The translations under genes and the position numbers were made by a program. From Naematelia aurantialba (lineage: Eukaryota > Basidiomycota > Tremellomycetes > Tremellales > Naemateliaceae): a stretch of 64,000 nucleotides of DNA. Below the pieces are notes generated by a model, which worked only from the letters and a program-made list of their open reading frames with translations, was not told the origin of the DNA and ran no database searches. Within the stretch, counting starts at the first letter, position 1. Each line of letters opens with the position of its first letter. This document shows positions 21,296 to 33,048 of the stretch, in pieces. Where the stretch lies: the NCBI GenBank assembly GCA_021527695.1, contig JAKFAO010000005.1, positions 992,001 through 1,056,000 on the forward strand, written 5' to 3'.

Positions 21296-23835
21296 TCAAC
21301 GTCGTCCTCTAGTCGTAACATCCGAGACCGCCACCGTCGTAGGCGGAGACACCTCTACCTCGGGCACTAAACCCGCTGAACCCGCTGAACCCGTTGAACC
21401 TGCTAAACCTGCTAGACCCACTGGAGCAGCGACAGCAGATGCAGCAGAGTCCGCCGACGCCGCCGACGCCGGCAACGGTATACCGAGTTCCGGCCTCGTC
21501 CTCCCACCCTCGCCCGCCTCGTCGCCTTCCGCGCCAGCGTCCCTCTGTATCCGGACAGGCTGAGCAGGCTGAGCGAGGGTCCTCCTCGCTGCCGCTTCTG
21601 TTCGCCGTCGTTCCTGGTCCAGCTCGTCCCAGCTTGGCAGTTCGCCACCGCCTCCATCCTCCCTGCCCGACCGTAGTTCTTCCCTGCCCGACCGTAATTC
21701 CTCTCTGCCAGATCCCGACCCCCTTGCCTCGCCGGCACTTCCCGGCCCTCCACCGACACCTCCGACACCGCTGACACTGACACCACCGACACCTCCAACG
21801 CCATCGACACCATCGACACCACTGCCGCCGACACCGCTGCCACCGCCCGTAGCGGCCGAACTCGCGCGGCGGCGTCGCTTCGCTGCCAGGCTCGACATGG
21901 ACGGGGGCTCGTGGAGAGGCAGTCCAGCCAGATTCACCGCCTCTTTGGAGCTGAGGAAACGCATCTGTTCGTCGCTCACTCCCGCGCGGGGGAGATCAAA
22001 GCTCGCGCGCACCGCCGTGTGTGGCAGCGGCGAGGAAATGAGTAACGAGTGCGTCGATGCCCAGGGCGAGGTGGCGCCCACCGTGCCGGTTGTGAGTGTC
22101 GACATGCGCGAGGTGGTGGGTTGCAGCAAGAGAGACGCCTGGGACGACGGGCGCTGCGACATCTGGTGCCCTCCCGGGCGGAAAGAGGACGGCGCCAAGC
22201 CAGCTCGCGAGAGCAGCCCCCTGAATCCAGACGTCGTGCGTTCACGCAAGGTCACAGCCGGGCCACTACGGGGCGGAGGCACCCCGCCGTCCTCGGCGTT
22301 GGAGCTGCTGGACGAGAAGAACGGCGACGACATGGCCTCGAGGTACGACGGCGCTTCGCCCCATCCGCGCCGGGACAGCGAGTCGCGCACCCGGCTCAGA
22401 GCCGCTCCTGGCCCCGCTGCCGCTGGAGCCGAGTGCGGCTCCGCACCGTCGGCGAGGCGAGCGGGTAGGATGACTTCTTGTGAGCCCGAGCTGGTCGTGT
22501 CGGCGCTCGCTGACCGAATAGACCGAGTAGACCGAGTAGAGCGAGCAGAGCGCCGGGAGTCGGAACGAGCAGCACCATCGCCGCTGCGAGTGCCGGCACC
22601 ATTATCGTTGAGTGAGTCGGCAGTTCCATCTCCATCCACGTTCCCATCGGTAGACACGTGGAGATATCCTCTGGGAGCATCCTCGTCTTCTGACGCCGAG
22701 GCGTCTTCCTCTGAGATGATCGATGCCGAGCGTTGACTGAGACGAAGCAAGCAGTCAGTACGCAGACGCCTGGTTTGCTAGAGTTGGTACAGTGAGGGTC
22801 CTAGACTTGGTGTGATGAGGGTTCTAGACTTGGTGGGGTTAAGGTTTCCAGAGTTGGTGGGGCGAGATGAGACACAACTCACGGGACAAGCACAATCTCC
22901 CGGTCTCCCGCTTCCTTGCTATACTCGGGAAGAGTCCTGACGCTATGTCCACTCTCCGTGCGCCTCAATTGCCGCCGATAACTCCTCCTCGCGGGGCGGC
23001 GTTCTCCCGCCGCCACGGTCGTTGTCGCAGCCGTTCCGGTCGTTGTCGAGCCGCCGCCGGTGGTGGTGGTTGTCGCGGTGGTTGCTGCACGATTGCGCGT
23101 GGGCGTCACGCCCAGGGCGAGCTCTTCTGCGGTGAGGTGACGTACTGGACCTCGTCCGTCGACAGGGTGGAAGGCGTGCGTCCCGGAGGAGGACTCGAAG
23201 TATTGCCTGATTCGCCGGCGGAAGCGGTACTGCTGCCGTCAGCTGCGAGAACGAGCGAGGGATGCGAACAAGAGATGAGCTTGGGGGAATGCCAGACGAC
23301 GCCGATGCCGTGGCAAGAAAGAGCCCTGCCAAGGCTAGACAGTGCCAGTGCCATGGCAAGAAGAGCCCGGCGATTGCCAGCCGACTCTGCCATACGCAGC
23401 CAGTGCCGGTGAGAGGATGAAGAGAAAGCGACGGTTCAGGTAAGATGAGAGTAACGGACGTACCAAGACCCCAATGGTGACGAGCACCACCGCGAAAATC
23501 ACCACAGGGACGAGAATCCTCACGGTCCATGAAGGATCCGAGCTGGCACTGGAGCTGGAGCTCGAGGCAGCCGAGGCCGACGACGCACCCGCGGAAGCAG
23601 TCACGATGCCTGGTTCGGCGTTTGTCGTCGTCGCTTCAGCGTCATTGGGACCACTGTCACTGTTACTGTTGCTGTTGATGTTACTGCTGCCGTTGATGAT
23701 GCCGATGCCGTCGACGTTTCCGTTGTCATTGTCGTTGGGGTTGCTGTTTCCCTCCTGTCTGCCCAGCAAGGTGCGCGGATTGGACGGAGCTGCGACTACC
23801 GCCGCCGCACATAGTTGCAGCAGGAGTATCTGCAT
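21296..23835 (-). CDS. Type I single-pass membrane protein with conserved juxtamembrane motif
   Basis: Exons 23464-23835, 22883-23229 and 21296-22736 give 719 residues, ATG at 23835. A signal peptide (1-16) ends in AAPS. A Ser/Asn-rich ectodomain follows, then one membrane segment (103-124, RILVPVVIFAVVLVTIGVL) and an Arg-rich stop-transfer stretch. Residues about 150-165 read RHLTAEELALG. About 213-235 read LRRTESGHSVRTLPEY and KEAGDREIVLV, a motif I know from many basidiomycete proteins of this plan. The cytosolic tail is long, disordered, Ser/Gly-rich and Arg/Ser-repeat-rich, with EAPSYLEAM near 370. The function of the family is unknown; a wall-sensor-like role is only a guess from the plan. 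The model is well supported. Confidence 0.75.
22778..22862. repeat. 23-nt intronic minisatellite
   Basis: Units start at 22778, 22801, 22824 and 22847 (last partial), core CTAGACTTGGTG. It lies inside the intron 22737-22882 of the type I membrane-protein gene. Confidence 0.9.
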
Positions 23836-24628
23836 GGCGAGGTAGCGAAGGATGGGCCGACAAAGAACACAGAGGGTGGGAATGACGCGAGATGGGTGAT
23901 TGGCACGAGACGAGCGAGTGTCAGGAGGTGGAGACGGGACCGAGACAGGGACGGGATGAGCAGCGACGAGGTGTGATAGTTGAAGGTGCGAGTTGGGAGA
24001 CGCTGCTGTATAAAAGGACGAGGGTGAACCGTCAGTTGCGGTCAGTGATCGTGGCTCATTCCAATGACCGAGCCGAGCGGCCGATGGCGGAACAAGTTGA
24101 AAGGACGGCGGGATGGTTGCTGCAGCGCGAGCAGAGCGTCGAGCTGCTGTGCGCTATGCGCTGAGCGCTGAGCTGCAGAGGATCAACGACGAGACCAGTA
24201 CACGCCCCCGACTTGGCTGTCGCTGTCGAGGATGTATGGATAGAGACGAGTTGCATGCTTGGCTGTGTGTGGAGAGACGACGTAACACCCGCGGACAAAG
24301 GAAAAAAAGCGGTACACCTAGTGCCCTGCCGACCGACGCAGCTTTCCCGGTCAACCGGCGATTTTCACTACACGGCTCGGGCAGTGACTACTATGCATTG
24401 CATCGGCTGGCACTCGGAGGCTTGGGCAGCACATGCAGGGCAGGGAGGCATGGAAGCGCAGCATTATGCTTTACAGACTGGGTACGGACCGTTACGTGCT
24501 AAGTCGCGTGGTTGCGCACCCATCCGTGGCGGTCTGGGACGCGTCGTGCCGCAGCAACCCGCACATGCTCTACTGATACATAGACATCTAGTCGGGTCCA
24601 GAAAAATACGTCCAGGCGCCACGCTGCG
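23836..24628. other. Intergenic, nothing recognised
   Basis: About 790 bp holding the promoter of the type I membrane-protein gene and the 3' flank of FES1. I see no ORF, RNA gene or repeat worth naming. Confidence 0.5.
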
Positions 24629-25942
24629 TCATGCCAGTAACTGTGCAATCTCGACGCCGTCCTGTCCCCCCAGACCCCGCTCCTCCTGCCCCACGGCACC
24701 TCTGCTCTCCCAGATCGCTCTCAGCTCGTCCTTCTCCGCCGGGCTCAGCGCACCCTTCTCCACCGCCCTCACCAACGCCCTTATCGCATTCTCCTCGTAC
24801 TCGAAGTCTCCCTCGGGCGCCTCCCTCAGCCCCTCGAGCAGCGCCGCAAACACGCCATGCGACTTTAACCCATCGACCAGCACCTCGGCCTTGGCGCCGC
24901 TCTGCATCCGCTCCTCGATGAGGGTGGCCACCTCGGCCGGCAGCTCGCCCTCGTACTTCTCCCCAGACTGCATGACGAGCGTGCCGACCAGGAACGCCAT
25001 CTTGCGCCGTATGACCGGCTCAGCATCGGTAACGCCCTGGCGAAGGACCGCGTAGCCTGCTGCTGCGTTGGCCGACAGAGCGGACGACGCCAATGGCCAA
25101 TGCTTGACGGCACCCGAGAAGGCGTAGGTCGCTTTGGCGCGAACAAAGGCCGGTTGCGGCGAGGCTGCAGGAGAAGCACTCGAGTTCTCGTAGATCAGAG
25201 GAAGGAGGAGCGGCAGCGCTTCGAATATGTAGAGCTGCAGACGACGGTCAGCGACTGGCACTAGCTGAGCAAGGCGGACGTACAGCAGCTTGCGCTTTGA
25301 GGTTGTTCTGCACGGCAGTGCCAATGACCCAACATGCCCGTGCGACGATGGTTGGATGTGGCGATGCCAGGAGCGCTAGTATCGGCTTCCAGAGCTTCAA
25401 CACCGCCATGTTGTTTGCATTGTCGATAGACTCGATGAGCTGTCATCGTCAGCACCAGCACTCGCTTCGCAGCCAGCAGCAACCGAGCCAGGTGAAAGTT
25501 AATCGAGCCGGGTAGGAAGCGAAGAGGAAAACAGACGCACCATTTCGAAATCGTCGAGCGCCTCGACGCGCTCGTCCACATCGCGGCTCTCGTCGACCGC
25601 AATCTCCATCTTCTCCTTCATGATGACGCTGTCCGGTTTCCCCAAGATCAAATCGAGCATCTCGGTCGTCAGGTCGCTTCGACGCTGCGGCACCGCCGGG
25701 AGCGCCAACACGCCATTCACAGGCGTCGCGGGACCTGGCGTAGATGCCGGAGAAACGTCCTCTCCATTCTGGAGGCGGTACAGTGGGTCAGACGGGTGCA
25801 GCGTGGATAGATGCGCGGTGGAGGTCGTGGAGGGGTTGACGCGGAGAGAGAGGTCGTCCTGGTCGGTGGGCTGGGACTGTGATGGTCCCAACGGGGTCGA
25901 GTTGGCCAGAGACCATCGTAATAGGGCGCTGAGGTCGGCCAT
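24629..25942 (-). CDS. FES1: FES1-like Hsp70 nucleotide exchange factor
   Basis: Fes1 (HspBP1) is a cytosolic armadillo-repeat nucleotide exchange factor for Hsp70. Exons 25541-25942, 25284-25439 and 24629-25234 give 387 residues. The N-terminus [12 protein letters not shown] matches the family start. [19 protein letters not shown] and [16 protein letters not shown] form the conserved first armadillo segment, followed by [18 protein letters not shown]. Later helices include [14 protein letters not shown]. It is longer than yeast Fes1 because of a Ser/Thr/Pro-rich insert after residue 20 and a longer C-terminus. I chose the ATG at 25942 because the family motif starts there; an upstream in-frame stretch has no family match. 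It shares a 260-bp divergent spacer with YPK9. Confidence 0.9.
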
Positions 25943-26202
25943 GGTGAATTGAACGTAGACTTCAGATGTCTGGCAAGGCGAATAGTACGAGGCAGAGCAA
26001 CACTTGCCTCGAAAGGCAGATCCATTTGGCATAAAATTGGGTGGCAAATGCTGGAAGCATGGCGAAACCTCCACCATCGGAGTCAACCTTATCAATCCGG
26101 CTCCTTAAAACATGACGTGGGTGTATGCATTGCGGTTACCAGAAGCACCCCTCGTCTTCTCTGTAACCCTGTCCAGCCTGTATAACCCACTTATAATCGG
26201 CC
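25943..26202. promoter_or_regulatory. Divergent spacer FES1/YPK9
   Basis: 260 bp between two start codons. A weak TATAA-like stretch sits at 26190-26196, just before the YPK9 ATG. Confidence 0.4.
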
Positions 26203-29200
26203 ATGGCGGATCCACCGGTCTCGTCAGGCTCGCTATCAGTCTCTCCCGAGAGCTCCATGATCCCATCGGCAATCAGCGCGTCCAAGCCAACTGAGCCGGA
26301 CCATTTCCACCCGATTCCAGTCCAGCATGGCGCGGGCGAGAGCGAGGACGGCCAGAGCGGTGAGGGTGACCAGGACGGACCCTCAACGTACGACTATACG
26401 GAGAACGCACCGCAGGCAGTGGTGGATGCGATCGCCATCGAGCGCGCACGGGAGGAGAAGGAGGGCCCCCCAGATATGATGGTCGGCAGCTTCCAGAGCT
26501 GGATGGGCGCGGACGGCGGTAAGTCTGACCGTCCTGCATCCCTTTCGGTGTAGCGGCGCGTGCTTCTAGCCTTGTTGGGAGATGTTGGAGGAACGTGCGC
26601 CATCTGATATCTGTGATGTGTAATGCTCGTGCCTCTCCTTACGAGTGCCCTTGTATTGCTCGCTGTGTTGCCGTGTCATGCCCGACATGGCCCTGAGACT
26701 GATGGTGCTAGATCCTGGAATCGCCGCGTCGTCCGTGACGCATATGCCCGGGTCACGAAGGGCATCCATCTCCTCCCGGCACTCTGGAACATTCAGCTAC
26801 CGCCCGCCAAGCGTCTACCGTCGCGCCAACCCGTCGCAGGTCGACGTCCTGCACTCGCCGGGCTCGGGCGTGTTTGCCCTGGACTCTGAAGACGAGGCGG
26901 GCCCATCCGGCTCGGGTCGAGTACAAGTCTCTTCGCCCCGGCGGCGAGAGTCCAGACGCCGCGGACGCACACAGTCCAGCGCCCAGTCTGCAGGCTACTT
27001 TGGATACAGGGACGAGCGGGGACGGCCCATCGATCACGCGGACGACCACCTAGGGGACGATGACGGGCTGGCATTCAGTCCCGCCAAGCCAGCGACCACG
27101 CTTGGTCTCATTGCGTCGTATATTGGCGGATTCGCGCGGGGCGAGCCAGATGAAGAGACAGGCTTGGCGAGACATCACAGCCGGTCGCGCTCTCTGTCTC
27201 GATCTCACTCCCAGCGCGACTCGTTTGGCTCGAATCTCAGCCCGAGGTCGTCGGCGACACGGTCGCCGTCGTCCTCGGAAGGCTGGGGATATCGAGACGA
27301 CGACGACTCGGAGACGTCCGACCGCCAAGACGGGGAAGGATACTCGTCGTCTCTGGCCGACGATACCTCTCTCCCGCCGCAATCTCGGCCTCAATCCCCA
27401 CATCTCCCTCTGGTACCTCACAACGGCGATGGGATCTTCGGCGATCCAACAGGCAGGGGACATGAGCTCGAGGAGCCAAAAGACTTCACCAGCGTCGGAG
27501 TGGCTTCACGCCAGACGGTCGTGCTGCCCGACGAGGACTTGTCGATCCGGTTCACGGGGTACCGCACAGATCCAGTCCGCATGGCTCTGTGGTGGGCAGG
27601 GTGTATCGTCACTCTGGGCGGGCTGGGGCTGCTCGGCCGATGGGTGCCGTCTTTGTGGGTCAGGTTTGTCGGCAAGGAGGTTGCCTTTGAAGAAGCCCGC
27701 CAAGGCAGCTGGCTCATGGTCGAGGTAAGGCTTGGCCGATATCCTAGGTACAAAGCTTATACGATAGACGCCGTTTGGAGACCTCCATATCATTCCATTG
27801 CAGATTGTGCCATATCCATATCCCTTATCTACAGTCTTCCCGCAATCCGTGCCTACCGCTGATCCTTCTCGAGCACCCTCGCTTCGACGACCTTCTGTGC
27901 CTACCAATGGAAACCCCCTGCCGGCGCACAACTTGGAGGGTGAACCACCTGGTGGGGTGGGAAGTGCCAAAGATCTGACTCAGGACGTCGAGCAGGGCAA
28001 GACGACTTGGGAGGAGACGATGGGGTTCTTGAAGATTATGGAGTATCGGTATACCCGTTTTGCCTTGGAGCCAATCACAGGAAAATGGTCAATGATCAGG
28101 TACGTCTCACCTGCTCATAAAGGACTTGTGTCCGATGTACATCGTTATGTGAATCGTCTGATAAAGCGTCACAGGGACTGGCGCGATCCCCGTTGGACAT
28201 CGGCGCGAGCCGTAGCCCAAGGCCTCGACAGCCGCGTGCGCGAACAACGCCGCGTGCTGATGGGTACCAATATCATCGACATTGCCAGCAAGTCCATCGC
28301 TGGTCTCCTCGTCGATGAGGTGTTGCATCCATTCTACGTGTTCCAGATCGCGTCGATCCTGTTGTGGTCCGTGGACGACTACTACTACTACGCCTTTGCG
28401 ATCGCTTTAATCAGCATCACCAGTATCTTATCCACCCTGGTCGAGACGAAGCGCACGATCGAGAGAATGCGAGAAATGTCCAGATTCCATTGTGACATCA
28501 AGGTGCTGATTGATGGAGAATGCAAGTGGCCCCTTGTTGCGCGTGTCCCGCAGCTAACGCGTACCAGGGGAGACCAAGGATTGCGAAGACCTTGTGCCAG
28601 GCGATATCTTTGACGCATCGGATCCGGCGCTTCCGGTCTTCCCATGCGACGCGCTGCTCTTATCTGGCGACGCGATAGTCAACGAATCGATGCTTACTGG
28701 CGAGTCTGTACCCGTGTCAAAGGTGCCTGTCAGGGACGAGAGCCTCCGAGCCATGTCTCGCGAAGCCAAGCAGGGGTCTTCGGAGGTCGATGGCGATTTG
28801 GCCAAGCACTACCTCTTCTCCGGTACCAAGATCATCCGCGTACGTGCTGGAGGGCGTCCGCCCTGGGCGCCGAAATCAGAAGAGCCTATCGCCCTGGCCA
28901 TGGTCACCCGGACAGGCTTCAACACGACGAAAGGCGCACTTGTGCGCTCCATGCTGTTTCCCAAACCAATCGGGTTCAAGTTTTACCGCGATTCAATGAA
29001 CTTTATCGGCGTGCTTGCCATCATTGCCGGACTTGGATTTGCAGTCTCGGCAGTCCAGTTCATCAGGATAGGAATTGCCTGGCACACCATCTTGGTGCGC
29101 GCCCTCGACCTGATCACCATCGTCGTGCCGCCTGCGTTACCCGCCACGCTCACGATCGGGACGACGTTTGCAATTGAGCGTTTGCGCAAAGGGGGGATAT

Positions 29201-32134
29201 TCTGCATCTCGCCGAACCGCGTCAATATCGGCGGCAAGATCAACGTCGTGTGCTTTGACAAGACTGGCACGCTGACGGAAGACGGTCTGGACGTCCTGGG
29301 CGTGCGCACGATCGATAGACAGGATCGCCGCTTCTCCGAGCTGCACTCTGACGTCACGGAGGTCCCGACCCAAGGCGGCGCAGACGGCAAGACACCGCTT
29401 CTGTATGCGCTGGCGACGTGCCATGCGCTCAAGTTGATTGACGGCGAGCTGATTGGAGATCCGCTCGATATCAAAATGTTCGAGTACACAGGGTGGACAT
29501 TGGACGAAGGGCAAAGTCGGCCGGTCACGGCTAAAGGCGGGTCGGGGGCTGCTGGGCGCCCTCAGACGCTCGTCCAGACAGTCGTGCGGCCGCCCGGGAC
29601 GGATCGATGGAAGATGGAGGATGTGATGCGTGCTGGATCCAAGGTGAGTCTAGCTGCCTGGCTGCGTTAGCAGTTTTGTGCTTGGCGAACATCAGTCGAT
29701 ATACTTGACTGCAGCATCTGTCCACTTGCTGCAGTATCAATCCATCCGCTTGGCTGTCGAGTTCGCTCTGACCACATGTAGCACGCTCATTTCCTCGAAT
29801 TGGGCGTTATCAGGACCTTTGACTTTGTCTCGGCGCTTCGGCGGATGAGCGTGATTGTCAAGCGTCTCAAGTCGACCAGCATGGAAGTGTACGTCAAAGG
29901 TGCTCCGGAAGTCATGCCCGAGATCTGTGACCCCGCCTCTTGTAAGGTTGCTCTATAACGTCCCGGCGAGAAAGCTAAGACACCTAGTCCCGCTTGATTA
30001 CGATGACATGTTGTCCTACTATACACGAAACGGGTTCCGCGTCATTGCTATCGCTGGCAAGTCGGTCGAGGGCATGACGTGGCTCAAGGCTCAGCGGATG
30101 CGGCGGTGAGCCGGCTGTCTCTCTCGTCGTGGCGCTTCCCGTCCCATGCTGATCCTGTCGTGCAGCGAGGTGGCAGAGTCAGATCTGCAGTTCCTGGGAT
30201 TCATCGTGTTTGAGAACAAGCTCAAGCCCAACACGGCGCCCAACATCCACACACTGCGCGCCGCGCACCTTGCGTGCCGCATGGTGACGGGCGACAACGT
30301 CCGCACGGCCATCAGCGTCGCACGCGAATGCGGACTCGTATCGCACTCTGCGAGCGTGTACATCCCTACCTTTGTGCCGGGGACTGGGACGGGCGAGGAG
30401 GCGCGACTCGACTGGTCGAGCGTGGACGACGAGCGCTCAAAGTTGGACGAGTACACCCTCAAGCCGGTGGTACGCGAGACAGAGGGCCTCGCGACGGATG
30501 TCGGCGAGACGGAGATGAATGACTATCAGCTCGCTTTGACGGGGGACGTCTTTAGGTGGATGTTGGAGTTTGCCGAGTTTGAAACGATGGAGAGGGTGAG
30601 TCGGGTGTCTCGTCCATCTTCTCGCTGCCTCGCATGTCTTGTCATCGGTCTCGGTCCCAAGCAGTTTCTCCTGCCGACTACAGTGGACCTTGTCTCTTCG
30701 CTGTGGCCAGCGGTACCTGTCTTGTCCTTTTGGTTTTCCAGCAAGACGCGTAATCTTCCCCTTCCGGCTTTCCAGCAAGGCACCTTATCCTTCCTCCCGG
30801 CCTCCCAGCAGTGCGCTGCAACGAGAGCTGACAAAGCAGATGCTGGTCAAAGGAGTCATCTTCGCTCGCATGTCGCCCGACGAGAAAGCCGAGCTGGTGG
30901 AACGCCTCCAGTCCCTCGGCTACACCGTGGCATTCTGCGGAGACGGTGCCAACGACTGTGGCGCGCTCAAGGCTGCTGATGTCGGTGTGTCTTTGTCTGA
31001 GGCTGAGGCATCGGTGGCTGCGCCGTTTACAAGTCGGATCCCGGATATCTCTTGTATGGTCGAGATCATCAAGGAGGGCCGGGCAGCGCTGGTCACGAGT
31101 TTCAGCTGTTTCAAGTATATGTGAGTGGTTCCGATGGCCAAGTCGGCAGTGCCGCCTCTGCGGTCCTGGCGACGATATTGTCTGGCGCCTTTGGCTTCAA
31201 TGGCTTGTTGCTGACGATTCCAGGGCGTTGTACTCTATGATACAGTTCACGACGGTCACATTGCTGTACTCTTTCGCCTCGAGCTTGGGCGACTTTCAGT
31301 GCGTACCCCGAAGCAGTCTGTATATTTGCATTTTTGTATTGACGGTGTACAGGTTCCTCTATATCGATCTGTTTGTGATCATCCCCGTGGCTGTAGCGAG
31401 TGCGTCCTCCCTCACCCGCATGACTCTCGCTGACCAGTGCGCTCTCAGTGGGCCGCACGCTGCCGTACCCCAAGATCCACCACAAGCGGCCCACGGCGAG
31501 TCTGGTGTCGAAAAAGGTCCTCACCAGCATCATCGGGCAGATCCTCATCAATGCCGCCGTGCAGATTTTCGTCTTCGCCTGGGTGCGGCGGCAGCCGTGG
31601 TATACCAAGCCCGACGTGGATAGCGACAAGCTCGAGACGTTTAATTTTGAAAATTCGGCCCTGTTCCTCGTCTCGTGTTTCCAGTACATCTTGGTTGCGG
31701 GCGTATTCAGTGTGGGCCCGCCGTATCGCAAGCCAATCTACACGAACCGTGAGTCGACCTCTGACTCTTGCCTCTACTCTCACGTTCATACTGCCACGCA
31801 CCGCACGCCATGCAGTGACGATCGCTAACTCGTGGTAGCGTCGCTGGTGATCTGCCTGCTCGGCCTCAGTGCATTCAGCACCTACATCCTCCTCGCGCCC
31901 GCACACCCTATCGCGCTCTTCCTGGACCTGATCGACTTTACGATGCGCTTCCGGATCGAGCTGCTGGTCATTGCTGTTCTGAACGTCGTCGCGTGTTTCG
32001 GATTCGAGCGGTACGCCGAACGACCCATCACCCGCGCCATCGCGCATACCAAGCGACTGATTCGGCGGCGGCGCAAGGGCGCGAGACACGAGGGGGCGCA
32101 TCAGTACAAGGTGATTGAGAATAGCATGCGGTAG
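26203..32134 (+). CDS. YPK9: YPK9/ATP13A2-type P5B ATPase
   Basis: P5B ATPases sit in vacuolar/lysosomal membranes and export polyamines; Ypk9 also protects against metals. Thirteen exons: 26203-26518, 26712-27724, 27804-28099, 28175-28521, 28568-29643, 29782-29941, 29988-30105, 30166-30595, 30840-31120, 31224-31298, 31353-31399, 31449-31748 and 31839-32134, giving 1584 residues. Diagnostic for P5B is PPALP in M4 (from 845; P5A has PPELP). Also visible are LTGESVPV, the phosphorylated Asp888 in [25 protein letters not shown], the hinge GDGAND (1286-1291) and [15 protein letters not shown] in the C-terminal membrane part. The N-terminal 400 residues are Ser/Arg/Asp-rich. The intron at 28522-28567 uses a GC donor. 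The family call is firm; the junctions of the longer introns (26519-26711, 29644-29781, 30596-30839) are less sure. Confidence 0.93.
28522..28567 (+). other. GC-AG intron in YPK9
   Basis: The donor reads T|GCAAGT, the best form of a GC donor, and the acceptor is TACCAG. Splicing here joins GAA T to GG GAG and restores [15 protein letters not shown]. No GT donor nearby keeps the frame. Confidence 0.85.
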
Positions 32135-33048
32135 CGCACGGCGCTGGGGAGCGTATAGCAACAAGCCGCGCACAGGAGTGTCGTTCACGGGAGCATATCA
32201 TGAGAGCCGCATGTGGCGTAATGTGTACCGGGCAGGGTGCGATAGAGCGTAGATTATTCGCTACACGCTGGGCCTGCGCAATGTAGGCAATGTATTGCAA
32301 TGTGTACTGTTGCGGGCAGTATAAAGCCATGCCTGTAGCTGCGAGGCAATGAACCGGCGTTATCGACGTGCCTCCGGTGAGCCCGTGCAAGGCGGCCAAA
32401 CGGTGGGAGCGGCGACGTCGGCAGTGTCCGTGGAATTGCTGCCCGTCTCCGTGGCGGAACTCAGCAGCAGGCAGAGATGGCACGTCGCCCTCGCTGCGGA
32501 GGCGAGCACGAGGCGAAAGGACTACCGAGTCGGGTTTAAAGGCCATGGCATGAATGCCACAAAGGTCACAAATGGCATCAATTTCTCAAGTGGCACAAAG
32601 GGCTCTCCCTGTGGCAGTCCTTTTCCTTTGTGGCGAAAACGCCCAGGGTGCCTTTGTGGCGAACGATCGAGTACTCGAAGGACGTCAACGTGGAGATGGT
32701 TTGCTGGGGCAGAGACAAGAGCGAGGGAGGGATAGAAGAGAGGACCGATTCACCAAGAGTGGGAGAGAGGCGCCGGACGTCCTTTCCAAGCGCTTTCAGA
32801 CGTGTTCAGTCCCATCCCTGGATCCTCGACGCTCGACGCTCGCAGCACTCGTCACCTTCACCCGTCCCCGTCATCACCCGTTTCCGACTTTCCGCTGTGA
32901 ACGCCTCACTTGACATCCTGCTCCTGTCGGTGCGTGTCGGCACGTCACTACACCAAGTCACGTCTCCTCTGACCAAGTCGTAAGAAAGTAGGAGAGAACG
33001 GAGGAGTCTTGCACTCTAGGCGGAGAGACGCTACACTCGCACGCCAAT
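32135..33048. other. Intergenic, nothing recognised
   Basis: About 910 bp between two plus-strand genes. Several CACAAAGG/TTTGTGGC words recur near 32570-32660, but no gene or RNA is supported. Confidence 0.45.

Noticed and set aside
24213..25055. A 280-codon plus-strand ORF
   Set aside because: It is antisense to FES1 and has no domain.
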